From the NCBI GenBank assembly GCA_959607825.1, contig CAUHNW010000034.1, positions 1-19,381 of the forward strand: a DNA stretch of 19,381 bases. Direction: 5' to 3'. A program made the translations under genes and the position numbers. This DNA is from HGM13006 sp900757695 (GTDB lineage Bacteria; Bacillota; Clostridia; Oscillospirales; Oscillospiraceae). Shown piece by piece: positions 1 to 7,015 of this stretch (within the stretch, counting starts at the first letter, position 1; the number at the start of each line of letters is the position of its first letter). Under the pieces are notes generated by a model. It saw only the letters and a program-made list of their open reading frames with translations, ran no database searches and was not told the origin of the DNA.

Positions 1-50
1 CTACATAAACCCACGGAACAGATATAATTATCTGCTCCTTACGGGCGCAC
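1..50 (-). mobile_element. Candidate 5' end of a group II intron (runs off the left edge)
   Basis: Read on the minus strand from position 50, the sequence begins GTGCGCC, which fits the group II intron 5' consensus GUGYG. It then folds into a hairpin with a perfect 10-bp stem (GGAGCAGATA, loop ATTA, TATCTGTTCC, one G-U pair) at about positions 39-16. The start coincides with the place where the upstream small gene loses its expected reading frame. Only 50 bases are visible, and no maturase or domain V can be checked. A simple truncation or another insertion is the alternative. Confidence 0.4.
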
Positions 51-177
51 TGAAGCTGGACAGGTTGGAAATAACGGTGATGGGGTCCGAGGCGAAGGCG
101 CTGACGGACAGCCCCAGCGTAAGTAGAGTGAGAATGGAAAAACGTTTGTAGATGCGCTGAATTTTAGAGTGGTTCAT
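28..177 (-). CDS. Small secreted/membrane protein of the transfer operon, probably 5' exon only
   Basis: The start ATG overlaps the VirD4 stop as ATGA and has AGGAGG about seven bases upstream, so the gene is translated in series with VirD4. The visible product is 49 residues: a basic start (MNHSKIQRIYKR), a hydrophobic signal-like stretch at residues 14-29 ending SAFA, then about 20 more residues and a stop. Genes at this position in related ICEs usually encode small two-segment membrane proteins of about 100 residues (VirB2/Maff2-like or unnamed). Here the second hydrophobic segment is missing and the last seven residues fall in the putative intron. I infer that residues 1-42 are exon 1 of an interrupted gene. 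The family assignment is from memory of gene order and is not certain. Confidence 0.55.
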   Translation of the reverse strand: MNHSKIQRIYKRFSILTLLTLGLSVSAFASDPITVISNLSSFSAPVRSR

Positions 178-1979
178 TTGGGTTCCTCCTTGAAAATCTG
201 TGCCTCCAGTTCGTCACTGGACAGCAGTTCATAGGTTGTGTTTTCTTTGGCGGCGGGCGATTGTTCTTGCTTAATTTCCTGCATAGCGGTAAGATACACC
301 GATGCAGTGTCCCCATGTACCGTGCCATGGAGATAGGGTTCACCGCTGCCGTCTGTGGACAGTTTTACATTGGGATGCCGTAGAATATTGTACTTCTTAT
401 CCATCACCGGGCGTTCGCCCCGGAGAAACAGCAGTGCATACTGGTTATCCAGCATCCGCACCTCATCCGGGGTCAGCAGCTCCCGGCCAGTCTGCTGATA
501 GTTGGTGGAATAGCTTCCGCTGCGTCCTTTCGTCTTGCCGTGGGAGCTGGCTTCAATGGTTTCCTTGCCCAGCAATTCGGACACATATTTGTGCGTTTGC
601 TGCTCGTTCCCGCCGAGGAAAAGGAAACTGTCGCAGTTGCCCACCACGCTCTCCCATTGCTTCTCAAACAGGCTTTTCAGCTGCGCCAGATTTTGCAGAA
701 TGATAGAGGCAGAAACCTCTCTGGAGCGCATAACGGACAGGATCTTCTCAAAATCGTCCGGCAAGCTGACGTTGGCAAATTCATCCATCAAAAAGTGAAC
801 ATGAACCGGTAACGCACCATTGTACTTCCGGTCAGCTAGGGAGAAAAGCTGCTGGAATAGCTGGGTATAGAGCATACTGACGATGAAATTAAACGACGAA
901 TCATTATCTGGAATCTGTGCAAACAGCGCCACCTTTTTCTCCCCTAAACTGGGCAAATCCAGCTCATCGGTCATGGTCAGGGATGCAAGGCTTTGAAGGT
1001 TAAACTTCTCCAGCCGTGCCATTAACGTGATCTGAATGGATTTCAGCGTTTTGGCTGCGCCGGAGCGGTAGTTCAGATAGTACTTCACGGCAATATGCCC
1101 CGGCTCTCTGGCTGAAAGCTGCTGAAACAGGATGTCCAACGGGCTTTGGTAGCTCTCGTTGTCCTCCTTTACGTCCCCGGCTGCCAGCAGCTCCATAACC
1201 ATGGCGAAGTTCTGTTCCTGTGGCGGGGCCTCATGGACAAGGTAGAGCACCAGCGCCATTAACAGCATCTGCGCGGCGGTGTCCCAGAAGGGATCGCTGG
1301 TACTGCTGCCCTTTGGCGTGGTGGCTTTGAACAGGTTCGTCACCAGCCGCTGGGCATCGTTGTCGTTCTCGATGTACTGAAAGGGGTTGTAGCAGTGGCT
1401 CTTTTCCATGTGAATGAGATCCAGCACCCGTACCTCATAGCCCATGGCTTGCAGCAGATTCCCGGTGTCTCTGGTCAGCTCACCTTTTGGATCAAGGACT
1501 ACATAAGATGTATTGGTTTGCAGCAAATTGGGCTTACAGTAAAACCGGGTCTTACCGGCACCGGAGCCGCCCACCACCAGCACATTGAGATTGCGCCGGT
1601 GGCGATGGCTGTCCAGACCCAGCCGCACCTTCTGGGTCAGCAGGATATTCTGGCTGTATTGCCGTTCCCGGTAGCGGCGGCAAATGCTTTGTGGATTTCC
1701 CCACTTTGCGCTGCCGTGTTCCTCCCCGTTGCGGGTGTTCTTCCGGGAGGACAGGGCAATTCCCACCGCAAGACTGTAGACAGCAAGGCAAATGACAACT
1801 GTCCGTAGGGAGTTGGGAACAATGGTAATCTCAAAGGGATGTACCATCGCCTGTTGCAGCGCTGCCACGATTCCTGCTAACCCCTGTCCCATGTACGGTG
1901 CCAAATGCAGTCCCAGCCACCCAACTGGCGGGATGCCCAGCAAAATGAGCCACAAGCGGCCCGTGGCGTTGGGCTTCAT
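174..1979 (-). CDS. virD4: VirD4/TraG-type type IV coupling protein
   Basis: This is an inner-membrane ATPase of 601 residues that couples the relaxase-DNA complex to the type IV secretion channel. Two N-terminal membrane segments are visible (about 8-27 and 58-77). The Walker A motif GGSGAGKT is at 137-144, with VVLDPKGEL just after it, and Walker B HFLMDEF is at 395-401 (Asp399, Glu400). The length is normal for the Gram-positive VirD4/TcpA/TraG family. The ATG at 1979 has CAGGAGGCA directly upstream and overlaps the preceding stop as ATGA. Its own stop overlaps the next start the same way, so it sits inside a tightly coupled transfer operon. The C-terminus is polar and acidic, which may serve partner docking; that last point is inference. 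Confidence 0.95.
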   Translation of the reverse strand: MKPNATGRLWLILLGIPPVGWLGLHLAPYMGQGLAGIVAALQQAMVHPFEITIVPNSLRTVVICLAVYSLAVGIALSSRKNTRNGEEHGSAKWGNPQSICRRYRERQYSQNILLTQKVRLGLDSHRHRRNLNVLVVGGSGAGKTRFYCKPNLLQTNTSYVVLDPKGELTRDTGNLLQAMGYEVRVLDLIHMEKSHCYNPFQYIENDNDAQRLVTNLFKATTPKGSSTSDPFWDTAAQMLLMALVLYLVHEAPPQEQNFAMVMELLAAGDVKEDNESYQSPLDILFQQLSAREPGHIAVKYYLNYRSGAAKTLKSIQITLMARLEKFNLQSLASLTMTDELDLPSLGEKKVALFAQIPDNDSSFNFIVSMLYTQLFQQLFSLADRKYNGALPVHVHFLMDEFANVSLPDDFEKILSVMRSREVSASIILQNLAQLKSLFEKQWESVVGNCDSFLFLGGNEQQTHKYVSELLGKETIEASSHGKTKGRSGSYSTNYQQTGRELLTPDEVRMLDNQYALLFLRGERPVMDKKYNILRHPNVKLSTDGSGEPYLHGTVHGDTASVYLTAMQEIKQEQSPAAKENTTYELLSSDELEAQIFKEEPK

Positions 1980-2809
1980 CGTGCCTCCTGTTCCTGACGG
2001 CTGGTGCGGGCAATCAGGTCAGTCCGGGCTTTCTCTGTTCGATCCAGCAGGGTTCCAAGACCAGTGCGGATCGTCTCCAGGTGCTTTTTCAGCTCCCGGT
2101 TGTTGCAGCCCCGGAGAATCATCCCCACATCCTGAAAGCTGTAATTCTCCGGCTGGATTCCATAGTGGGCGCAGAAGCCATAGGAAACACTTCTGGCATA
2201 AAGAGCATGAAGCGGCTCCGTAGGAACATAATCCCGCTGAAATTTGCTGAGTTCTCCATGGGCCAGCGCCAGAGACAGGGTGGCGATTGCTGCTTCCATG
2301 GACATTCCTCTGCCAATCTGCACCTTCGGCCCATCCGGCACGAACACGGCCCCGCCGCTGCGCTGAATTACCTCCACCGGGCACACCGGGTGCATGAGCA
2401 TGGCATGGAGCGCCTGCCGGAGGTCTGCCTGTTCCGGCTTCAATACGGCATCGGTCTGGGTGATGTCATAGACCTGCTGAACGGCAAATTTGGTGGCGGT
2501 GGAACCATTTACCCGCTGGTAGGTTCCATCGGGGATCAGAATGGAGATGGGCTGCTGCCCGGACTGCACCGTTACTCCATCTGTCTGCCAATCCGCAAGG
2601 GTGCGGTAACGGGTTGCTGCGGGGTACTGCACCGCCATAAGAATGGCGTTGTTGACACTGAGCTGCGGGAACCGCCCCTGCATTTGCAGATAGCGTGGCA
2701 ATGTCTCCGGCTCCATGGGAATCCGGTCTAAAAACTGCTGTACCGTTTCATATAAGTTCTGGCGCTGTTCATCTGTATGATAATTCTTTTCTGCATAAGG
2801 TTCTGCCAT
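1976..2809 (-). CDS. ArdC-like antirestriction / ssDNA-binding protein with degenerate peptidase domain
   Basis: The product has 277 residues. Residues about 15-115 fit the ArdC N-terminal ssDNA-binding domain: a helical start, FPQLSVNNAILMAVQYP at 47-63, then W74 and a V-x-x-G-x-x-P-I turn. The C-terminal half resembles the zincin-like domain of ArdC, including the SVSYGFCAHYGIQPENYSF stretch near 207-225. Where HExxH would stand, however, it reads AHGELS, so metal-dependent peptidase activity is probably lost. ArdC proteins protect incoming single-stranded plasmid DNA from restriction, and this role fits its place between PcfB and VirD4. The start at 2809 has AAGGAGG about 11 bases upstream and lies three bases after the PcfB stop. 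The family call is by motif pattern only. Confidence 0.75.
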   Translation of the reverse strand: MAEPYAEKNYHTDEQRQNLYETVQQFLDRIPMEPETLPRYLQMQGRFPQLSVNNAILMAVQYPAATRYRTLADWQTDGVTVQSGQQPISILIPDGTYQRVNGSTATKFAVQQVYDITQTDAVLKPEQADLRQALHAMLMHPVCPVEVIQRSGGAVFVPDGPKVQIGRGMSMEAAIATLSLALAHGELSKFQRDYVPTEPLHALYARSVSYGFCAHYGIQPENYSFQDVGMILRGCNNRELKKHLETIRTGLGTLLDRTEKARTDLIARTSRQEQEAR

Positions 2810-2812
2810 TGG

Positions 2813-3475
2813 TTATCGTTCCTCCTTGATGATCGTTTTTTCAATATGAAGCGCTGTCGATACTTCCGCTGCGCCGTCCTTCTGGGACTGGCGTATGTTC
2901 TGGAGTGCTGCCCGGACAGAGGGCCGGGATTCAGTAGCCGTATTGCTGGGCATAGAGCCATGCCCGGACGGAGCGGAGCTTTCCGTCTGGGCCATAGTAG
3001 GGTTTTGCTGCTCTTTCTCCGGCGGCGTTAGTATCTGATCCAGTATTGCAGCGCTGTCCGTAATCTCCTTGTCGATGGGTTCTGCCTCTGCCTGCACCGT
3101 CTGAGAGACGGTTCCCAGTCCCAGACGCTCCACAATCCGGCTGAGCTTGGCAGCATCCTCCGCCCGCACTAAAATGTCTGTTATGGCGCTGGGGGCCTTG
3201 TCTTTCAGCGCGCAGTAGAGAACGCCATAGCGCTTTGCCTCCTGTGCAAATTCTTTGAGCCGATCCGGCGGGATAGAGAATACCGTCAGTTCCTTACCAG
3301 ATTTCAGCAGCGCCCGCAATGTGGTGTGGCCTCTGGTTTTCTGCTCGGCACGGTTCAGGGCCATCAACATTGCGGCTAGATACTCTGCGCCCTTTCCAGC
3401 TAGTTTGAGGGTGTATTCCATCCCTTCGATGGAGTACCGGACGATCTGTTCAGCGGCCTGTCCGCTGGTATCCAT
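2813..3475 (-). CDS. pcfB: PcfB-like (DUF3801) accessory transfer protein
   Basis: The product has 220 residues. The first about 120 match the DUF3801/PcfB pattern: LKLAGKGAEYLAAMLMAL, then LLKSGKELTVFSIPPDRL, FAQEAKRYGVLYCALKDK and DILVRAEDAAKLSRI. The rest (about 125-215) is a Gln/Ser/Pro/Glu-rich, probably disordered tail. In the enterococcal plasmid pCF10, PcfB binds the coupling protein and helps bring the relaxosome to the channel, and the same role is inferred here. The gene starts inside the relaxase 3' end (26-base overlap). Its AGGAGG lies nine bases before the ATG, within the relaxase frame, which points to translational coupling. The relaxase, PcfB and VirD4 genes would thus be made in fixed proportion. 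Confidence 0.88.
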   Translation of the reverse strand: MDTSGQAAEQIVRYSIEGMEYTLKLAGKGAEYLAAMLMALNRAEQKTRGHTTLRALLKSGKELTVFSIPPDRLKEFAQEAKRYGVLYCALKDKAPSAITDILVRAEDAAKLSRIVERLGLGTVSQTVQAEAEPIDKEITDSAAILDQILTPPEKEQQNPTMAQTESSAPSGHGSMPSNTATESRPSVRAALQNIRQSQKDGAAEVSTALHIEKTIIKEER

Positions 3476-4727
3476 GGGGTTGCACCTCCTTGTCCTGTTG
3501 CGTGGTTTGGATTTTTTCCAAGGTTTCGGTCATGTGAACTGACCGGGTTTGAATCTGCTTACATAGCCTCACCTCCCTTCGCAGCGGCTTCATTTCATCC
3601 GTAATCCGGTCAATTTCAAGCTGAATTGCAGCAGCCTTCTCCGGCTCTGTTTCCCGGTGGCACTGGGTATAGAGCCGATTCCGCTGCCGGGTCAGCGCTT
3701 TGATTTCTCCCTCTCGACGCTCCAAAAACGCAGAAAGCTGCACATCCGTATCCAGGTGATAGGTGTGCAGCAGTCTGATTTCCTGTGTGTAGTTGTCTAA
3801 GTGGCGGAGATCCTCCCGGAGTAGAAAGTGCATCTTCCGGGGAGATTGTGGGTACTTTGGAAATACGCCCAGCCGGTAGCAGTAGTACAGATACAGCCGC
3901 CGAAGGTGGGGCTTTTTGCACTTTGGGAGAGTGCCACGGAGTCGATAGTGCTTCCGTGGAACAGTAGTGACTGTCTGTTTCTTTGCTGGTGGGGATCGTC
4001 CCAGACGCTTGCGAATCTCCGGCATGGAATACTGTTCGCCCAGATTCCGTTTCAGCCGGAAGAACCGTTCCTTGCCCGGTGGACGAACGGATAAGTCCTG
4101 CCCGGTCTTGTATGCATATCCCATGGCTTTCAGGGCATGAAAAAATTGCTGCTCCGTTTGGGAAACAGCAATGGCATGGTCAATATCTGATTGAATGAGG
4201 CTGCGCCATGTGGGTGCGCCGCGCTTCTCTGCGGCAATCTCTCCATGATGGCGAGTGGCTCCCTGCTGGGGATGCTCAATGACGGAGAGTCCGTATTCCC
4301 GGCATAGCCGGTCTGATGCATCCCGCATCCGGTGCAGAAAGGCTGCATCCGAGTGAAAGCGCTTGCCATCCCCAAAGGATACGGAGTTCAGCACAAAATG
4401 GTTGTGCAGATGCCCACGATCCAGGTGGGTGGCAACCACCACCTGAAAACGATCTCCCCAGAGCTCATTTGCAAGCTGCACACCAATTTGATGGGCCTGA
4501 GCTGGTGTCACCTCCCCAGGCGCAAAAGACTGGTAGGCGTGATATGCAACGCGCCCGCCAGTCTTTCCAAAGTGCTTTTTGACGGCATTCATCTCTGCTG
4601 CCGCAGTGTCCGGGAAACAGTTCAGCCCGGATACATAGGTTTTTGCGCCCGTTTTCTGTTCGTTGACGATGTACTTGAGGACGCTGGCAAGATGGCCCTT
4701 GGTGGGCCAGATTTTTGTGGTGGCCAT
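3450..4727 (-). CDS. MOBP-type relaxase (mobilization nuclease)
   Basis: This 425-residue protein nicks the element at oriT and leads the transferred strand. The PF03432-type N-terminal domain shows the likely catalytic Tyr19 in LKYIVNEQKT, and the metal-binding triad in HLDRGHLHNHFVLNS (His101, His106, His108, His110). The middle region (about 170-260) is the helical extension usual for ICE relaxases of this type. The C-terminus (about 330-405) is charged and predicted to be coiled coil. The start at ATG 4727 is fixed by the typical MATTKIWP opening. No Shine-Dalgarno sequence precedes it: the 30 upstream bases are A/T-rich and belong to the end of the DUF2971 insertion. This is odd for an operon whose other genes have strong sites. 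Confidence 0.92.
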   Translation of the reverse strand: MATTKIWPTKGHLASVLKYIVNEQKTGAKTYVSGLNCFPDTAAAEMNAVKKHFGKTGGRVAYHAYQSFAPGEVTPAQAHQIGVQLANELWGDRFQVVVATHLDRGHLHNHFVLNSVSFGDGKRFHSDAAFLHRMRDASDRLCREYGLSVIEHPQQGATRHHGEIAAEKRGAPTWRSLIQSDIDHAIAVSQTEQQFFHALKAMGYAYKTGQDLSVRPPGKERFFRLKRNLGEQYSMPEIRKRLGRSPPAKKQTVTTVPRKHYRLRGTLPKCKKPHLRRLYLYYCYRLGVFPKYPQSPRKMHFLLREDLRHLDNYTQEIRLLHTYHLDTDVQLSAFLERREGEIKALTRQRNRLYTQCHRETEPEKAAAIQLEIDRITDEMKPLRREVRLCKQIQTRSVHMTETLEKIQTTQQDKEVQPHGYQRTGR

Positions 4728-4744
4728 AACGCTAATTTTTGTTT

Positions 4745-5650
4745 TTATTCACAGCTGTATCCTATTGAAGTTAGATACTGGCGCAGATTTTCTGCATCAT
4801 TTTGGGATGTACTTTGCGAAAAAGAGATACCCTCAAAGCAGTGTTTCGGGACACAGACCTCTATATATTCCTTGCCGCCTTCTGTTCCTCTATTGAAGAC
4901 GAATTTTGCTTTCTGTTCTTCCGTAAGGTTATCTTGATCGGGAAGAAAAATAACAAGCCGTTTTTCATCTTCTCTCCAAAATCTGCCCATTTTTGCAGGA
5001 TATTGTAGTTCACGTAGCAGTTCATCAATTAAATTCCTACAGTATTTTTGCGATGTTTCGTCATTGCTTTCTCGCAAAATGGAAATAACTCTTTCAATGG
5101 CCTGCTTAAGCATTTTAATCGTCTCGCGGCCATACATTACCTTTTGAATGCTGATCTCATCAAGTGGCCGCATTTGCACCCTGAGTTCCTCACGCAGTTC
5201 GGCAGGATAAAATCCGATACACCCTTGCAAATTATCGCCACTCGCGTAGTGTTCAAACATGTAGTCATTCTCTTTTTGATTTGAAAAACAAATTACATAC
5301 GGAACATATTTCTCCCTTGCATAAACGTCCGCACCAGTTGTTTTATCCTTCTTTTGAAACACCAGACATTTGGTTGTAGGCTCTGCATCACAAAGAAGTT
5401 CATACTCTTTCTGAGATATATTTCCCTCTTCTAAAAGTTCTATCAGTGCAAGATCATAGCAAACTAATGTAGCTTTTCCTTCGTACTTATCCTTAAAGTC
5501 TTCAACTCTAGTGAGTCGGAGTACAATTCCATTTTCTCGAAGAATTTTCTTTATAGTATCCCCTTTTGCATAGTGATATACTGTAGCATCCGATACCTTA
5601 TTCTGCTGATCCATCCAGACTAAAAATTCAAATACACTATACGGATCCAT
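4745..5650 (-). CDS. DUF2971 family cargo protein, possible defence gene
   Basis: The product is about 301 residues. It carries the DUF2971 pattern: YHYAKGDTIKKIL near the start, LTRVEDFKDKYEG, then VICFSNQKENDYMFEHYASGDNLQGCIGF in the middle followed by a V-x-Y step (KVMYG). DUF2971 proteins are of unknown biochemical role and turn up in defence islands and mobile elements; a phage-defence role is only inference. An upstream ATG at 5668 would add six residues, but the promoter predicted at 5686-5714 would leave a leader of about ten bases before it. The ATG at 5650 has AAAGGAAAG six bases upstream, so I prefer it. The gene is AT-rich, interrupts the mob operon, and looks recently acquired. 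Confidence 0.8.
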   Translation of the reverse strand: MDPYSVFEFLVWMDQQNKVSDATVYHYAKGDTIKKILRENGIVLRLTRVEDFKDKYEGKATLVCYDLALIELLEEGNISQKEYELLCDAEPTTKCLVFQKKDKTTGADVYAREKYVPYVICFSNQKENDYMFEHYASGDNLQGCIGFYPAELREELRVQMRPLDEISIQKVMYGRETIKMLKQAIERVISILRESNDETSQKYCRNLIDELLRELQYPAKMGRFWREDEKRLVIFLPDQDNLTEEQKAKFVFNRGTEGGKEYIEVCVPKHCFEGISFSQSTSQNDAENLRQYLTSIGYSCE

Positions 5651-5685
5651 ATTCGCTTTCCTTTCCATTTTGTATTACATTCCAA

Positions 5686-5714
5686 AATCTAACACACTCT
5701 GTTTGAATAGTCAA
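5686..5714 (-). promoter_or_regulatory. Promoter of the DUF2971 cargo gene
   Basis: On the minus strand TTGACT (5714-5709) is followed after exactly 17 bases by TAGATT (5691-5686), a good sigma-70/SigA type pair. Transcription would begin near 5679. That gives a leader of about 29 bases to the ATG at 5650 with its AAAGGAAAG site. The inserted gene therefore does not depend on the mob operon. Confidence 0.55.
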
Positions 5715-5755
5715 GGTGTAACTACTTCCAATCCAAAAGGGGATTCATAACTATT

Positions 5756-6079
5756 CTACTTTACCGGATTGATATATACTTCGTGCAGGTCTTTTATAGC
5801 ACATTCTATTTTCTTCACGTCCTCATCGTATTTTTCTGCATCAATCACCCCTAACGCATGGGCTTTCCGTGCAATCTGATTCAGATTATTTCCACAATAA
5901 TAGAGCTGCCGCATCATCGGATAGAAGTCCGGTGGCGGCAGCTCTTTCGGCTGAAATCCACAAATAAGCTGGCGCAAAAATGCGGCCCGCGAAAGGCCGC
6001 ATTTTGCTGCTTGGGTACTGAGCTTTTCCAGCTCATCATTGCTGAGCCATATTTGAATCAGGTTATTTCTTTTTCGCAT
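5756..6079 (-). CDS. mobC: MobC-like relaxosome accessory protein
   Basis: The product is 107 residues from the ATG at 6079, which has AAGGAGG seven bases upstream. It opens with MRKRNNLIQIWLSNDELEKL, a ribbon-helix-helix type DNA-binding start. It continues with GLSRAAFLRQLICGF and RQLYYCGNNLNQIARKAHALG, the typical MobC (PF05713) core. MobC proteins bind oriT next to the nick and help the relaxase open the strands. The same frame is open upstream to a second ATG at 6169, also with a GGAGG site, giving a 137-residue form with an extra N-terminus that runs across the inverted repeat. The shorter form matches family length. In related elements the relaxase follows at once; here the DUF2971 insert intervenes. 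Confidence 0.88.
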   Translation of the reverse strand: MRKRNNLIQIWLSNDELEKLSTQAAKCGLSRAAFLRQLICGFQPKELPPPDFYPMMRQLYYCGNNLNQIARKAHALGVIDAEKYDEDVKKIECAIKDLHEVYINPVK

Positions 6080-6165
6080 GCTGCCTCCTTTTGTCGGGGG
6101 TTCAGGGGTTTCACCTGACAAGTGCCTTTGTGGTATTACAAAGGCGATGCTTGCTATAGCGTTTG
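6080..6165 (-). other. Candidate origin of transfer (oriT)
   Basis: This is the only sizeable non-coding gap in the DNA-processing module, directly upstream of mobC, where oriT lies in many MobC/MOBP systems. It holds a perfect 8-bp inverted repeat GCCTTTGT/ACAAAGGC (6124-6131 and 6138-6145, six-base loop), a smaller repeat TCAGG/CCTGA (near 6102-6118) and the palindrome GCTATAGC (6153-6160). I do not recognise a nick site with confidence, so the assignment rests on position and structure. Confidence 0.5.
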
Positions 6166-6186
6166 ACATGGTACACCTCCGCCACG

Positions 6187-6969
6187 TTACGCATAATCTT
6201 CAGGCTGCTCCGCTGCCTTTCCTGCAGATGCAAACCGCTGATCCAACTGCTCCACGCTCCAGTTTGGACGAAACTGCCCCAGGGGACCGGGGCCAAACTG
6301 TGCGCTTGCCCGCTGATCCATGGCAAGCAGCCGTGCCCAAAGCTGGGGGTGAAACTGTCGGAGTTTCCGCAGTTCTCCAATGCGCTGGAACGTGCAGCAC
6401 CAGCAGGATGCCCGTTGGTAGATCCGATACAGGCCGCCGAAATCAAAGCCACGGGCATAGCAGTATTCCAACGCCTGGGCTTCCGTGACGCCCCATTCCA
6501 CCAGCGGATACTGCTCATTCTTGCAGCGCTTGGCTTCATCGGCGGCAATCCCCACATAGTGTAGTGCGTGATACTCCCCCTTGAGCCGATTCACTTCCTT
6601 GGTAATCAGGTGCGTTTTAAGCTGCCCGGTACACCACCTGACCCGGATACCGGGCCAGCCATTGCCATAGGGCGGAACGCCCAGTTTCTTGCGGCGTTCC
6701 AAAGCACTGGCCCTCGTCTTTGGTTCATCAAACATGAGATATTCAAAGCTCTGTGGATGGCGCAACACAGTGATGTGGATGCCCCGTTCCTGATACAGCA
6801 GCGCATCCACCTTGGAAAGATGGTCATACATTTCTGGGAACTCCATGCCGGTGTCGGCATACAGTACGGCATCAATGGGCATTCCGCGCTCCAGCATCAT
6901 GAGCAGCATGGCGGTGCTATCCTTACCGCCGGACAGACTGACAGCATGGTAATCTTTTGTCTTGTTCAT
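6187..6969 (-). CDS. PP-loop ATPase of the PAPS reductase/DndC-like group
   Basis: The product has 260 residues. The N-terminal PP-loop SLSGGKDSTAML is at 11-22 and VLYADTGMEFPEMYDHL at 35-51, which is the adenylyl-transfer fold shared by CysH and DndC. Cysteines at 113 (RWCTGQLK) and at 189, 191 and 192 (ASCWCCTFQR) could bind an iron-sulfur cluster; the CWCC context is closer to DndC-type proteins than to assimilatory CysH. Genes like this are frequent in Tn1549-like elements without any dnd partners, and none are seen here, so the substrate is unknown. Nucleic acid thiolation or stress functions are guesses. The start at 6969 has AGGAGG five bases upstream. The gene lies 46 bases after the helicase stop and is probably co-transcribed with it. 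Confidence 0.8.
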   Translation of the reverse strand: MNKTKDYHAVSLSGGKDSTAMLLMMLERGMPIDAVLYADTGMEFPEMYDHLSKVDALLYQERGIHITVLRHPQSFEYLMFDEPKTRASALERRKKLGVPPYGNGWPGIRVRWCTGQLKTHLITKEVNRLKGEYHALHYVGIAADEAKRCKNEQYPLVEWGVTEAQALEYCYARGFDFGGLYRIYQRASCWCCTFQRIGELRKLRQFHPQLWARLLAMDQRASAQFGPGPLGQFRPNWSVEQLDQRFASAGKAAEQPEDYA

Positions 6970-7015
6970 TTTAACCTCCTATGATTAGGTAAAAGTCATT
7001 AGTTATGGGTGTTCT

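Larger units (their letters stand above)
4725..5751. mobile_element. Inserted cargo segment between mobC and relaxase, bounded by a 6-bp direct repeat
   Basis: The block between the MobC stop and the relaxase start is visibly richer in A/T than its neighbours and carries one self-contained gene with its own promoter. The hexamer CATAAC occurs at both edges, at 4725-4730 (where it includes the relaxase ATG on the minus strand) and at 5746-5751, seven bases after the MobC stop. Removing one copy and the insert would place the relaxase ATG about eight bases behind the MobC stop, as expected for this operon. A six-base repeat may occur by chance, and no transposase is present. Confidence 0.4.

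Noticed and set aside
28..60. Reading the 10-bp hairpin near the left edge as a terminator for the transfer operon
   Set aside because: The stem is A/T-rich with no T-run after it, and further transfer genes are expected downstream. The GTGCG start directly before it fits an intron better.
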